Source: JAXLWB01 sp046328715
Lineage (GTDB): Bacteria; Chloroflexota; Anaerolineae; Caldilineales; Caldilineaceae
Reading direction: 5' to 3'
Assembly: GCA_046328715.1 (NCBI GenBank)
Contig: JAXLWB010000019.1
Coordinates: 62,001-126,000 of the forward strand
DNA: 64,000 bases
The translations under genes and the position numbers were made by a program. Positions within the stretch are counted from its first letter, which is position 1; the number at the start of each line of letters is the position of its first letter. Positions 7,846 through 16,952 of this stretch are shown piece after piece. A model generated the notes under the pieces. It was not told the DNA's origin. It did no database searches and worked only from the letters and a program-made list of their open reading frames with translations.

Positions 7846-8817
7846 ATGCCACCACCCAAAGTCGTAATTGCTTACATGGATTTTGGTGACGACTATGCCG
7901 TTGAGCGCAGGACATTGGCGGCTCTCGACTCCGAAATTGTCTTTACAAACGGTGAACTCTCCACACCGGCTGCGCTTGCGTTGCTGCACGAGGCCGATGC
8001 CTTGCTGGTGACACTGCAAAGGGTCACGCCCGAGGTGATAGCCGCCATGCCTCGTTGCAAAGCGATCGGACGCGCCGGCACAGGGCTAGACACAATTGAC
8101 CTAGCCGCCGCTTCTGCGCATGGCATCCAAGTGGTTTATGTGCCCGACTATGGCATTGACGAAGTTTCCACTCATGCCATCGCTCTGTTGCTTGCCCAAG
8201 CGCGCAATGTTGTATCGCAGGTCAATGGTACCCGGGCTGGACAATGGCCTGGTGGCAATGGTCGGGTCATCTATCGTCTGAAGGGCAAGACGCTCGGCGT
8301 GATCGGCTTTGGGCGGATCGGGCAGGCAGCGGCAGAAAAGGGCAAGGGGTTGGGTCTGAACGTGATTGTCCACGATCCACAGTTAAACGAAACCGCCGTA
8401 GAGCGCTTAGGGGTACGAGTGGTCGACCTCGATACACTGGCGCGTGAATCAGACTTCATCACCCTACACACGCCGCTGCTCGATTCAACCCATCACATCA
8501 TCAACGAGAACTTCCTCTCCAAGATGAAGCCGACCGCCTACGTCGTAAACACAGCGCGCGGCCCACTGATCGATGAAGCAGCGCTGCTCAAGGCGGTTCG
8601 CTCCGGCACGATCGCAGGGGCCGCGCTCGACGTCTTTGAAAGCGAGCCGCCCATCCCCAAGGATCCACTCTTCCAGGAAGAGCGGATCCTTGTTACCTCG
8701 CACAGTGCCTGGTACTCCGAAGAGGCGAAGATCGACATGCGCGGGCGCGCCGTGGAGGATGTCGTGCGCGTGTTGCGTGGAGAAAAGCCCCTGCGACCGG
8801 CGAATCAGGTGGGATAA
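7846..8817 (+). CDS. NAD-dependent D-2-hydroxyacid dehydrogenase (phosphoglycerate dehydrogenase-like)
   Basis: About 323 residues. The Rossmann domain has TLGVIGFGRIGQAAAEKGKG (GxGxxG) near residue 150, with an acidic residue at the next strand end (VHDPQ) favouring NAD. Catalytic candidates are the Arg in NTARGPLIDEAAL, the Glu in DVFESEPP, and the His in VTSHSAWYS. Flanking halves form the substrate domain. The start at ATG 7846 follows CAAGGAA; an in-frame GTG/TTG at 7783 would overlap the promoter. Family members reduce 2-oxoacids or oxidise D-2-hydroxyacids. It stands divergent from a sugar transporter and ahead of LmbE- and MBL-type genes, so a sugar-acid role is likely. Confidence 0.9.
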   Translation: MPPPKVVIAYMDFGDDYAVERRTLAALDSEIVFTNGELSTPAALALLHEADALLVTLQRVTPEVIAAMPRCKAIGRAGTGLDTIDLAAASAHGIQVVYVPDYGIDEVSTHAIALLLAQARNVVSQVNGTRAGQWPGGNGRVIYRLKGKTLGVIGFGRIGQAAAEKGKGLGLNVIVHDPQLNETAVERLGVRVVDLDTLARESDFITLHTPLLDSTHHIINENFLSKMKPTAYVVNTARGPLIDEAALLKAVRSGTIAGAALDVFESEPPIPKDPLFQEERILVTSHSAWYSEEAKIDMRGRAVEDVVRVLRGEKPLRPANQVG

Positions 8818-8819
8818 AA

Positions 8820-8937
8820 AGATGACAAGATGACTGGATGACAAATCGTTCGAAAGTGAGTACAATTCTTACCCGGTCACGCCCGATGTATCGTATTGAC
8901 GTCATCTTGTCATCCTGTCATCCCTTCATCTTGTCAT
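8820..8937. repeat. Palindromic intergenic repeat, family D, copy 2
   Basis: GATGACAAGATGACTGGATG on the left and CATCTTGTCATCCTGTCATC on the right flank a loop of about 60 bases that is itself partly self-complementary (TACCCGGTCACG region). It fills the junction between the dehydrogenase and LmbE-type genes and shares its arms with 6117-6190. Confidence 0.7.
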
Positions 8938-8953
8938 AACCCAGGAGTTCACC

Positions 8954-9784
8954 ATGTCCAACTCACTGCTCAACATCCTCGTCATCGGCGCGCATCCCGA
9001 TGATCCCGACTTTTGCGCTGGGGGGACGGCGGCGCTCTATGCGCGTCAGGGTCATCGCGTCAAATTAGTTAGCTTGACCAATGGCGATGCCGGACATCAC
9101 GAAATGGGAGGGGCTCCGCTCGCCTGGCGCAGACGTCAGGAGGCAGCCAATGCCGGCAAGGTGCTGGGCGTTGAGTACATTACACTCGACATTCATGACG
9201 GCACCTTGATGCCCACCATTGAGAATCGCCATCAGGTGATCGCGCTGATCCGCGAGTTCAAGCCCGACCTGATCATGACACACCGTCCCAACGACTATCA
9301 CCCTGACCATCGCTACGCTTCACAGTTGGTGCAGGATGCTTCTTACATGGTGACCGTGCCCAACGTTGTCTCGCACATTCCGCATCTGGCCAAGATGCCG
9401 GTGATCGTTTATATGTGGGATCACTTCCAGAAGCCCGCCCCCTTCCAACCCGACGTGATCGTGCCGATCGACGAGGTGATCGAGGCTAAGTTCGACGCCC
9501 TGCATCAGCACACCTCACAAATGTACGAGTTTTTGCCTTACAACGGCGGCTACCTGAACGAAGTGCCCAGCGATTTGTCGAAACGACGAGGCTGGCTGGC
9601 CGAGCACTACACTCCACGCATGTGCCGCATCGCCGACCTTTACCGCGACAAACTGCTTGCCCGCTACGGCGCAGAGCAAGGTGCCGCCATCCACTACGCC
9701 GAAGCCTACGAAGCCTGCGAGTACGGCTCCCCACTCACAGAAAAGAACAAATCGACGCTATTTCCCTTCTTAACGACTGTGTAG
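8954..9784 (+). CDS. PIG-L/LmbE family deacetylase
   Basis: This 276-residue zinc hydrolase has the hallmark AHPDDPDFCAGG near residue 14 (His and Asp zinc ligands and catalytic Asp) and the second metal motif HRPNDYHPDHRYAS near residue 115. Family members remove N-acetyl groups from GlcNAc-type sugars (for example in mycothiol/bacillithiol or glycolipid synthesis) or act on related conjugates. Here it lies between a hydroxyacid dehydrogenase and an MBL hydrolase beside sugar transporters, so a catabolic substrate is plausible. The start ATG 8954 follows CCAGGAG. Confidence 0.9.
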   Translation: MSNSLLNILVIGAHPDDPDFCAGGTAALYARQGHRVKLVSLTNGDAGHHEMGGAPLAWRRRQEAANAGKVLGVEYITLDIHDGTLMPTIENRHQVIALIREFKPDLIMTHRPNDYHPDHRYASQLVQDASYMVTVPNVVSHIPHLAKMPVIVYMWDHFQKPAPFQPDVIVPIDEVIEAKFDALHQHTSQMYEFLPYNGGYLNEVPSDLSKRRGWLAEHYTPRMCRIADLYRDKLLARYGAEQGAAIHYAEAYEACEYGSPLTEKNKSTLFPFLTTV

Positions 9785-9816
9785 CACAGTTGTACCTGAA
9801 ACCAAGCCACAATCAT

Positions 9817-9880
9817 TCCGTACTCCCTGACTTCCGTGTTAATAAAAGGCTTTGTAAACACGGAAATCAAGGAACATGGA
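9817..9880. repeat. Palindromic intergenic repeat, family E (copy 2)
   Basis: The same design as 2522-2585: CTCCCTGACTTCCGTGTTAA, a loop AAAAGGCTTTG, then TAAACACGGAAATCAAGGAA. The loop is almost identical between copies, which argues for a dispersed element rather than two independent terminators. It lies 30 bases after the LmbE stop. Confidence 0.75.
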
Positions 9881-9922
9881 ATATACATTTTTTACTACGA
9901 AGGTACTTGGAGGAGGTTTATC

Positions 9923-10819
9923 ATGGCGCACACCAACCAAGTTGATCTTGTCGCAAACCAGGGCTGGGACAAGCGGATTCTACTCTGTCAGAATGGGCGG
10001 CTGGTCACGACCTTCATTGTGGTTAGCGAGCGCTACGTAGTGCTAGTGGACACGGTGATCAATGCCGCGACTGCGGAAAAGATGGTTGAGTATGCTCGGC
10101 CCTACCTCAGCCAGGGACGCCAACTGCTGGTAATCAACAGCCACGCCGACTATGACCATGCCTGGGGCAATCAACTATTTGCCGGAGCAGCGGCCAAGTT
10201 TCCCGCCGCAATCATAGCCAGCCGACTGTGTGCCGAACAGTTCAAGAAACCCGACCTGGATTTTCTCCATCAACTGCAACGTGATGAGCCAGATGTCTTC
10301 GGTGATCTCGTCTTGACTCCGCCCACACTTACCTTTGATCATGAACTCTGGATCGATGGCGGCGATCTAACATTTCATCTCTTCCCAACGCCGGGCCATA
10401 CTGACGATCACATCTCGATCTTCATTCCAGAGATCAACACCCTACTCGCCGCCGACGCTGCCGAGTTGCCTTATCCTGCTGCTCGCACGCCTGCCGGGCT
10501 GCCCGCCATGCGCCAATCGCTGGCCAAGTTGGCTGCGCTCAATGCCAGCATGGTGCTCTATTGTCATGCGCCGGTGACCTGTGGTCCACAACTGCTACAC
10601 GACAATATCGCCTACTTCGACCAGATCGAAGCACATTGCCGCGTAGCAATCGCTAAAGGGCTGCTACCCGCCAGCGACCCCAACGCCGATTTGGTGACAC
10701 TGATTGACCTGCCTTATCAGCAAGCGGTTCCTGCGGGCGAAGACTGGCGCACGGTACACGAATGGTACCAGACGAAGGGTCACAATGCGCAGATCCAGAC
10801 GATGTTGACCTGTTTGTAG
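9923..10819 (+). CDS. MBL-fold metallo-hydrolase
   Basis: About 298 residues with the metallo-beta-lactamase motif NSHADYDHAWGN near residue 72 (an HxDxDH variant of HxHxDH), the third-strand FPTPGHTDDHISIFIP near residue 155, a metal-bridging Asp in AADAAE, and a final metal His in YCHAP. The start ATG 9923 follows GGAGG; an in-frame ATG at 9836 lies inside the palindromic repeat. Substrates of this family vary widely (lactones, thioesters, glutathione conjugates); a lactonase role would suit the neighbouring sugar-acid genes, but this is inference. Confidence 0.88.
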   Translation: MAHTNQVDLVANQGWDKRILLCQNGRLVTTFIVVSERYVVLVDTVINAATAEKMVEYARPYLSQGRQLLVINSHADYDHAWGNQLFAGAAAKFPAAIIASRLCAEQFKKPDLDFLHQLQRDEPDVFGDLVLTPPTLTFDHELWIDGGDLTFHLFPTPGHTDDHISIFIPEINTLLAADAAELPYPAARTPAGLPAMRQSLAKLAALNASMVLYCHAPVTCGPQLLHDNIAYFDQIEAHCRVAIAKGLLPASDPNADLVTLIDLPYQQAVPAGEDWRTVHEWYQTKGHNAQIQTMLTCL

Positions 10820-10827
10820 AACAAGAA

Positions 10828-11500
10828 TCATTCTTGTTCTACTTCAATCGCTTCCAAAAATCGCTCAAACTGGTCGTCTTTGATGTTGATCGTATGCTTC
10901 TTCGAAGGATACTCGCCACTTTCTATATCCTGGCGGTATTGCCGAAAAGCTTGGACGGCAGTTTCATACAGACGAGCGTAGGTGATCGAATGGCGCGGGT
11001 AATGGCCGGTGTTCGTGCCGAGCAGATCGCTGGCAAAGAGGAATTGACCATCACATTCGGCACCGCTGCCCATCGAAAAGACGAGCAGTTTGGTACGCTT
11101 GCTGATCTCCGCCGCCACCTTGGCCGGGACACATTCCATCTCGACCAGCACACAGCCTGCCTTCTCCAACGCCATTTGTCGTAGACTTGCAGCGCTTCCT
11201 CCCAGCTTTTGCCTACCGCGGTCCGCCAACCAGTGTGTTCTGCACTGGCAGATAACCGACATGGCCAGCGCAGGGATACTTTTGTCGGGCTAGGGCGGCG
11301 CGAACTTCTCCGGTATCAATCCCGAACAAGAGATAATGTCGGTTCCGGCGTGGCCCTGTCACTTTGAATAGGCACCGGCGGCAAAGAAGCCAATCAACGT
11401 GTTCGGGGAGTCGATGACCCATTTGCTATGTTCCCAGGCGAGGATCTCGCCCCAGCGGCGCTTTGCAGTGCCGAAGGCCGGGTCAAGATCTGGCGCTTGC
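10828..11500 (-). pseudogene. PanB-like (ketopantoate hydroxymethyltransferase superfamily) gene, multiply frameshifted
   Basis: Reading the minus strand, segments of a TIM-barrel protein appear in successive frames. Around 11360-11460 there is WGEILAWEHSKWVIDSPNT and LIGFFAAGAYSK ended by a stop. Around 11230-11330 comes FGIDTGEVRAALARQK and AGHVGYLPVQNTLVGG. At 11180-11225 AVGKSWEEALQVYDK is in another frame. From about 11170 to 10828 an open part reads AGCVLVEMECVPAKVAAEIS, VFSMGSGAECDGQFLF and HYPRHSITYARL. The GHVGYLP, ECVP and G(S/A)G..CDGQ motifs match PanB. At least three frame changes make the product non-functional unless they are sequencing errors. It is convergent with the MBL gene. 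Confidence 0.7.
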
Positions 11501-11564
11501 CTTGGGATCCACGGTGATTATAGTGCAGGTAGTGTCGGATAGAACACCATAAGCAATCCCTTCC

Positions 11565-11725
11565 TTATCAGGGGAGGGTTAGGGTCACTGCCATTGAGTT
11601 AAGCATTTTTGGTTTTCGTAGGTGCAGTTTGAAACCGCACGTTCTCGGTATGACCCACGTCGTGCGGCTAAAAGCACGCACCTACAAAATCCCTTAACTT
11701 AATGACAGCGAGGGTTAGGGTGGGG
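11565..11725. repeat. Nested palindromic repeat; rest of the 11501-12068 gap otherwise empty
   Basis: An outer pair with GAGGGTTAGGGT at both ends in direct orientation and an inner pair CACTGCCATTGAGTTAAG / CTTAACTTAATGACAGCG encloses an inner palindrome CGTAGGTGCAGTTTGAAACC / AAAAGCACGCACCTAC with complementary CCGCACG and CGTGCGG. The right half of the inner part, GTGCGGCTAAAAGCACGCAC, recurs nearly exactly at 20797-20816. The pattern suggests one repeat inserted within another. I see no gene or clear promoter in 11726-12068 other than the AAGGAG-like site before the next gene. Confidence 0.65.
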
Positions 11726-12068
11726 TTGGCAGTTACGTTGATTCGGTATCGCAACATTCTGCCACAGAGAGGAGCGGAATTGACAAGATTTTGACCTGTT
11801 TGACAAGTGAAGTTGAACAAGAGATAATAAAGACCATTCTCGGTCCTTATAGAAATGACACGTAAACATAGCACAATCTCATTACATCGAGTTCTTCGGT
11901 AGATTGAGCTATCTTTAAATTGGGTGTCTACTAGCAACTTTCCCAACCCTATTACTACAACGAGGCTTTGCCGCAGCTGATAGTCATCTCCCGGAAGGCT
12001 TGTCTCGAAATCTTGTTGTACGAAAATTGAATCAAAGTAAGAACCAGAGCTATTTCAGGAGACGACGA

Positions 12069-13403
12069 ATGCAACACCAATCCGAAGGTTTATCGCGCCG
12101 TGGTTTTCTTAAAATTCTTGCAGCATCGAGCGTACCCGTACTTCTGGCCGCCTGTGCACCACAAAGTGCGCCCGCCGCTGGCGGTGGAGCGGCTGCACCT
12201 GCAGGGGAGAAGGTAGGTGTACGTTTTGTGGCAATGGATTACGACAACCGAATGCAACCAGATACTCAGGCAGTGATGGATGCCTTCAATGCCAGTCAGC
12301 AGGCGATCGAAGCAACACTGGAGGTCGTCGGTTGGCCCGATGGGCGCAATCTCTTGCTCACGCAAATCAGCGGTGGTCAGGCTCCGGATATCTTTAATGG
12401 CTCTGGTCAATGGATGCTCGAATTTACCTCGGCAAGTGAAACAAGTGAGTTGGACGATCTGCTGGGCAAAGAGTTTCTGAGTAACTTCCAGGAATCAGGC
12501 ATCAAAGCAATGACAGTCAATGGCAAGCTTTATGGCATGCCCTACTTCCTTGACCCACGTGGCCTCTACTATCGCACCGACCTCTTTGAAGAAAAAGGTC
12601 TCAAAGCACCGCAGACTTGGGCCGATGTGCGTGAAGCAGCCAAAGCGCTCACCAACTCACCCAGCCTCTATGGCATTGGTCTCGGCCCGGATGATTATTG
12701 GTGGTACGCTTGGATCGGCGCACATGGTGCGGGTGTCGATCTTGCGCCCTGGAGTGAGGACGGTCACTCGCTGATCGCCAACGACGAAGGGCTGGCGGCT
12801 GTGCAATTCCTGACCGACATCATTCTCGCCGATCAGACCTCGCAGCCTTCGCCTCACAATGCCAACCGCGATTCCGATCTGCAACCGCTCTTCCTGGGCA
12901 AACAGATGGCCATGCTCGAAACCGGCTCATGGATGCCCACCATCATCAGCCACGATGCGCCGGATATGAAGTACGATGTTGCCCAACTGCCTGTGGCCAA
13001 AGCCGATATGCAACATCCCAATGTCTTCTGGCCCGATTGCGTGATGATGGCAAATCAATCCAAATACAAAGAACAGGCGGCTGAACTACTCAAATTCATG
13101 TTCAATGCCGAGAATCGTCTGCAATTCGCGCTGCAACGGGGTGTGATTCCCGAACGCATCGACGTGGGCAAGGATCCCAAGTATGTTGATCCGAATGACC
13201 CGCTGACCAAGTTCAAAGAGTTCTTTGTTAAGGAATTGGCGACTGCGCACAATGTCTTCCTGACACCCTGGCCAGCTACCGGTAGCGAAGATAACACCAG
13301 CATTAACAACGCACTGGCCAGAATCTGGCTGGGCGAGGCTTCGGTGAAAGATGCCATGACCGCCGCTGCCCAGGAGATCGACAAGCGGCACAAATTGAGC
13401 TAG
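12069..13403 (+). CDS. Sugar ABC transporter substrate-binding lipoprotein (Tat signal)
   Basis: A CUT1-type solute-binding protein of about 444 residues. The N-terminus shows a twin-arginine motif (LSRRGFLKIL), a hydrophobic core and a lipobox LAAC, then an Ala/Gly/Pro linker. The body carries SBP_bac_1 features such as DIFNGSGQWMLEFTSASE and YGMPYFLDPRGLYYRTDLFE. I choose ATG 12069, preceded by CAGGAG; the frame is open further upstream but without a good site. It is the first gene of an operon with permeases at 13564 and 14496 and an ATPase at 15514, so this transporter is complete. Ligand unknown. Confidence 0.93.
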   Translation: MQHQSEGLSRRGFLKILAASSVPVLLAACAPQSAPAAGGGAAAPAGEKVGVRFVAMDYDNRMQPDTQAVMDAFNASQQAIEATLEVVGWPDGRNLLLTQISGGQAPDIFNGSGQWMLEFTSASETSELDDLLGKEFLSNFQESGIKAMTVNGKLYGMPYFLDPRGLYYRTDLFEEKGLKAPQTWADVREAAKALTNSPSLYGIGLGPDDYWWYAWIGAHGAGVDLAPWSEDGHSLIANDEGLAAVQFLTDIILADQTSQPSPHNANRDSDLQPLFLGKQMAMLETGSWMPTIISHDAPDMKYDVAQLPVAKADMQHPNVFWPDCVMMANQSKYKEQAAELLKFMFNAENRLQFALQRGVIPERIDVGKDPKYVDPNDPLTKFKEFFVKELATAHNVFLTPWPATGSEDNTSINNALARIWLGEASVKDAMTAAAQEIDKRHKLS

Positions 13404-13475
13404 TGTCATTTCGTAGGAATCTTTCGCTGACAGAGCCAATATGGATAGATCGGCTAGGATTCCTACGAAACGACA
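13404..13475. repeat. Palindromic intergenic repeat (TGTCATTTCGTAGGAATC)
   Basis: TGTCATTTCGTAGGAATC at 13404-13421 pairs with GATTCCTACGAAACGACA at 13458-13475, with one mismatch. It begins immediately after the stop codon of the binding-protein gene. In many transporter operons a hairpin at this place stabilises the binding-protein part of the message; that role is an inference. The TGTCATT start resembles the repeats at 24246, 31229, 42452 and 63173. Confidence 0.7.
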
Positions 13476-13563
13476 GATACCGTCGTACGTCCTATGCTGG
13501 ATAGTTACATGAGGATCCAGCATCTGCAACTTGTCGGTTTCGACGATTCAAGGGTAAATCGAT

Positions 13564-14493
13564 TTGGCAACACAAACCTTAACCAAGCCACGCTCTGGCA
13601 TTTTTCACGCTTGGCGTGAGCAATGGGCTGAAAATCAATTGGCCTATTGGTTGCTCATTCCCAGCATTTTGAGCTTTCTGATCTTCCTGATCTTTCCGAT
13701 TGCCAACATGATCGCCTCTGCCTTCTCGGACGTGGACATCATGGCGCATGCTTCCAATTTAGGCACGCTGGCTAATTTTCAGGAATTGGCCAGCGATGAT
13801 CGTATGCCGCTGATCATCCGTCAGACGATTCTCTTTGCGTTTGGTACCGTGTTGCTGGAGGTAATCGTCTCCTTCCCGCTGGCGCTGATTTTGAATAGCC
13901 GCTTTCCAGGGCGCACGCTGGCCAAAGCCTTGATTATGATCCCGTGGGCCATGCCCTATGCGGTCTCGGCGATCACCTGGAAGTGGATCTTTCATGGCCA
14001 AATGGGTTCGCTCAACTATTTTCTGAGCGAAATTGGGCTGATCAAGAATTACGTCGTCTGGCTGGGCAATCCTGGCACGGCCTTTGCTGCTGCCATGTTT
14101 GTAGAAGTATGGTCGTCGGTGGCATTTATGACCGTGACCTTTTTGGCTGGCTTGCAAGGCATCCCCCCGCATATCTACGATGCGGCGAAGATGGACGGGG
14201 CTGGCCCCTGGCAGGAGTTCCGCGACATGACGGTACCGCAGATGCGTACCGTTTTTATGATCGTCACTCTGCTCTCAATCATCTGGGCTTTTCGCTCCTT
14301 TAGCACCATCTGGATCCTAACCAAGGGTGACCCGATCTTCCGCACCGATATCGCAGTCACGTATCTTTACAAACTGGCCTTTGAGTTTCGCCATTTTGGC
14401 CAGGGTTTTGCGCTTTCGGTCTGCATCTTTGTGGTTTTGATTATCTTTAGCGTCATCTACACCCGTCTGCTAGGTGCGCAGGAGGAGGCGTAA
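13564..14493 (+). CDS. Carbohydrate ABC transporter permease (MalF/UgpA-like)
   Basis: A 309-residue protein with about six membrane segments and a cytoplasmic N-terminus. The EAA loop IYDAAKMDGAGPWQEFRDMTVPQMRTVF is near residues 205-230, the contact for the ATPase at 15514. The start appears to be TTG at 13564. The next permease begins 2 bases after this stop, so the pair is translationally coupled. It is one half of the membrane channel for the binding protein at 12069. Confidence 0.92.
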   Translation: MATQTLTKPRSGIFHAWREQWAENQLAYWLLIPSILSFLIFLIFPIANMIASAFSDVDIMAHASNLGTLANFQELASDDRMPLIIRQTILFAFGTVLLEVIVSFPLALILNSRFPGRTLAKALIMIPWAMPYAVSAITWKWIFHGQMGSLNYFLSEIGLIKNYVVWLGNPGTAFAAAMFVEVWSSVAFMTVTFLAGLQGIPPHIYDAAKMDGAGPWQEFRDMTVPQMRTVFMIVTLLSIIWAFRSFSTIWILTKGDPIFRTDIAVTYLYKLAFEFRHFGQGFALSVCIFVVLIIFSVIYTRLLGAQEEA

Positions 14494-14495
14494 GC

Positions 14496-15344
14496 ATGGG
14501 TCAATCTGCCGCCATCATTACTCCCCGCACCATCAAATGGGTTGGCATCGTCGGCTTTCTGATTCCGGTGGTCTTTGTCAGTATCTTTCCACTGATCGTG
14601 ATGATCTCCACGTCGTTTAAGACCAGCGCAGAAGTCTATATCCCGCCGCCCACCTTCCTGCCCCGTACACCAACCTTCCAAAATTATATCGATATCTGGA
14701 AAGTTGTACCGCTGGGTACCTATTTCTGGAATAGTTTGCTCATCGGCCTTGGCTCGACAGTGGCTTCGCTGGTCCTGGCAATTCCCGCAGCCTATGCCCT
14801 CTCGCGCTTTCGGTTTGTCGGTAAAAATCTCTACATTCTCTTTCTACTCGGTATCCAGATGTTTCCACCGATTGTATTGATCTTGGGGCTTTTTCGGCTG
14901 GTGGCTGGCTTCAACATGGTGGATAGCCTGTGGACGATCATCGTTCTCAACGCAGTCTTTAGCCTCTCTTTCAATACCTGGATGTTGATGGGCTACTTTA
15001 TGTCAATCCCAGTAGAGATTGAGGAAGCTGCCATGATGGATGGCAATTCGCGGATGGGTGCGATGATGCGCATGGTGATGCCGCTCTCCTGGCCGGGTCT
15101 GGTAGCGGTTGGCATCTTTAGCTTTATGAATGGCTGGAACGAATTTACGCTGCCTCTCACCTTTTTACGCAGCCAGGACAAATTACCCTTGACCATCGGG
15201 CTCTTCAAGTTTGTCACTCGCTTCAAGGTGGAGTGGCACCAACTAATGGCGGCTTCATTTTTAGCGACCTTGGTTGTCGTCGTGCTCTTTATGTTGGTGC
15301 AGGAGCAACTGACCAAAGGCATGGTGGCAATCAGTGAAAAATAG
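14496..15344 (+). CDS. Carbohydrate ABC transporter permease (MalG-like)
   Basis: A 282-residue permease with an N-terminal TM segment (GIVGFLIPVVFVSIFPLIVM) and about five more. The EAA loop is VEIEEAAMMDGNSRMGAMMRMVMPLSWPG near residues 168-196. The gene starts at ATG 14496, 2 bases after the previous permease. It forms the heteromeric channel with it. A family A palindromic repeat separates it from the ATPase gene. Confidence 0.93.
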   Translation: MGQSAAIITPRTIKWVGIVGFLIPVVFVSIFPLIVMISTSFKTSAEVYIPPPTFLPRTPTFQNYIDIWKVVPLGTYFWNSLLIGLGSTVASLVLAIPAAYALSRFRFVGKNLYILFLLGIQMFPPIVLILGLFRLVAGFNMVDSLWTIIVLNAVFSLSFNTWMLMGYFMSIPVEIEEAAMMDGNSRMGAMMRMVMPLSWPGLVAVGIFSFMNGWNEFTLPLTFLRSQDKLPLTIGLFKFVTRFKVEWHQLMAASFLATLVVVVLFMLVQEQLTKGMVAISEK

Positions 15345-15348
15345 TAAC

Positions 15349-15485
15349 GCCACCCCACCCTAACCCTCCCCGACTGCAGGGAGGGAACTGTCACGAGAAC
15401 GACAATGATTGGTGGACAGAAGAGAAAGCTTCATCCATCCCGTCACTGTCCCCTCCCTTAGCAGGGGAGGGTTAGGGTGGGGTTT
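15349..15485. repeat. Dispersed palindromic element, family A (copy 1)
   Basis: About 136 bases: CACCCCACCCTAACCCTCCC at the left, AGGGAGGGAACTGTCACGAG, a core TTGGTGGACAGAAGAGAA, then CCGTCACTGTCCCCTCCCTT and GGGGAGGGTTAGGGTGGGGT. Other copies with the same core are at 26516-26648, 32385-32541 and 36786-37226 (interrupted). It lies inside the transporter operon, ahead of the ATPase. Confidence 0.85.
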
Positions 15486-15513
15486 GGTAGCTACGAAAAC
15501 AAAGGAATTGGGC

Positions 15514-16623
15514 ATGGCTCGTCTCGTTTGTCGCAACCTCTGTAAACGCTATGGCGAAAGTCTGGCGGTGGATAATGTCAACCTGGAAGTAGGCGAAGGC
15601 GAATTCCTGGTGATTGTGGGGCCTTCGGGCTGTGGCAAAACCACCACCTTGCGCATGATTGCTGGTCTAGAGAGCATCTCCTCCGGCGAATTGTTGATCG
15701 ATGATCAGGTGGTCAACGCAGTCGAGCCACGCCATCGGGACATTGCCATGGTCTTCCAGAACTATGCGCTCTATCCCCACAAACGGGTCTTTGATAACAT
15801 CGCCTACCCTTTACAACTGCGCCGCACGCCCAAAGCCGAAATTGAGCAACGGGTACACGAGACCGCCAAATTGTTGAGTATTGAACATCTCTTGACGCGC
15901 CGCATCCGCCAACTTTCCGGCGGAGAACGGCAGCGTGTAGCATTAGGTCGTGCAATTGTACGTCGTGCCCGGCTCTTTTTGATGGACGAACCGCTTAGCA
16001 ACCTCGATGCCCAACTACGCATCCAGATGCGCCGTGAGATCATCCGTTTGCAGCGTCAGTTGCGGATCACGACCATCTATGTCACTCACGATCAGGTGGA
16101 GGCGATGACGATGGGTGACCGTATCGTGGTCATGCGTGGGGGTGTGGTACAACAGGTGGGCGAACCCATGACGATCTACAATCGCCCGGCCAATCGCTTT
16201 GTGGCCCGTTTTATTGGCAGCCCGCCCATGAACCTCTTTGAAGGCACTCTCGAAAAGCAACAGGGGACCCTGCAACTGCGTACCAGCTTTGCCAGCTATA
16301 CACTGCCGGCGGATGTTCAGATCCGATTACTCAACAACAACAGCCTCGCCGATACGTTGGCGGTGGAATGTGGCGTGCGCCCCGAAGACGTGACAGTTGA
16401 AGTGATCGGTGATGCGACTCTTGCTCCGAACCTCGGTACCGTCGATCTGGTTGAACCGCTCGGCTCGGATGCCTACGCCAGTATCGCCATCGGCAACGAC
16501 ATGATCCTGGCCCGCACCGCACCCGATCTGGCCATCAGTGAAGGACAAAAGGTGCGTCTGATCCCCAACTTGGCTAAACTCCACTTCTTTGACCGCAAGA
16601 GTGGCAGCAATTTACAGGGGTGA
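15514..16623 (+). CDS. Sugar ABC transporter ATP-binding protein (MsmK/UgpC-type)
   Basis: About 369 residues. Walker A GPSGCGKTT is near residue 37, the Q-loop MVFQNYALYPH near 80, the signature LSGGERQRVALGRA near 133, Walker B RLFLMDEPLSNLDAQLR near 153, and the switch YVTHDQVEAMTMGDR near 190. A C-terminal OB/TOBE domain, which in this family binds regulators, follows from residue 240. The start ATG 15514 follows AAAGGAA; upstream the frame runs through the family A repeat and is unlikely to be translated. It energises the transporter encoded just upstream, and may also serve the cluster at 4212-7541, which lacks an ATPase. Confidence 0.94.
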   Translation: MARLVCRNLCKRYGESLAVDNVNLEVGEGEFLVIVGPSGCGKTTTLRMIAGLESISSGELLIDDQVVNAVEPRHRDIAMVFQNYALYPHKRVFDNIAYPLQLRRTPKAEIEQRVHETAKLLSIEHLLTRRIRQLSGGERQRVALGRAIVRRARLFLMDEPLSNLDAQLRIQMRREIIRLQRQLRITTIYVTHDQVEAMTMGDRIVVMRGGVVQQVGEPMTIYNRPANRFVARFIGSPPMNLFEGTLEKQQGTLQLRTSFASYTLPADVQIRLLNNNSLADTLAVECGVRPEDVTVEVIGDATLAPNLGTVDLVEPLGSDAYASIAIGNDMILARTAPDLAISEGQKVRLIPNLAKLHFFDRKSGSNLQG

Positions 16624-16676
16624 CGCCATAAAAAAGTGACTGACTAAGACGACATCGTCACCCATACATCGTCATT

Positions 16677-16720
16677 GCAAGAGCCGTCAGGTGTATACAG
16701 CCCTGACGGCTCTTGCTTTG
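16677..16720 (+). terminator. Rho-independent-like terminator after the ABC operon
   Basis: GCAAGAGCCGTCAGG (16677-16691) pairs perfectly with CCTGACGGCTCTTGC (16702-16716) around a 10-base loop and is followed by TTTG. The U tract is short, so termination may be partial. The remaining bases up to 16952 hold no gene; they form the leader of the DGPF/YCII gene. Confidence 0.65.
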
Positions 16721-16952
16721 TCTGGTAGACTGTAGGTAAATTGGGTGCAATGTTTGAGGCATGTTGCCATCAATAACCAAATAGTCAACCTAGTACATTC
16801 ACAGCCTGTTAGTGCATACAACAATACGAAATCTATACGATTCACCTACGCAAGCAAAAATATTATCCGAGTATGTAGGATCGGGTGAGGCTTGTTCGTT
16901 GTATAGGCATGCAGTTTATGATGGCAAACCGAGTATAAAAGGAGAGTCACCT

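Noticed and set aside
15409..15513. Longer start for the sugar ATPase through a family A repeat
   Set aside because: The translated repeat has no similarity to transporters; ATG 15514 starts the normal ATPase fold.
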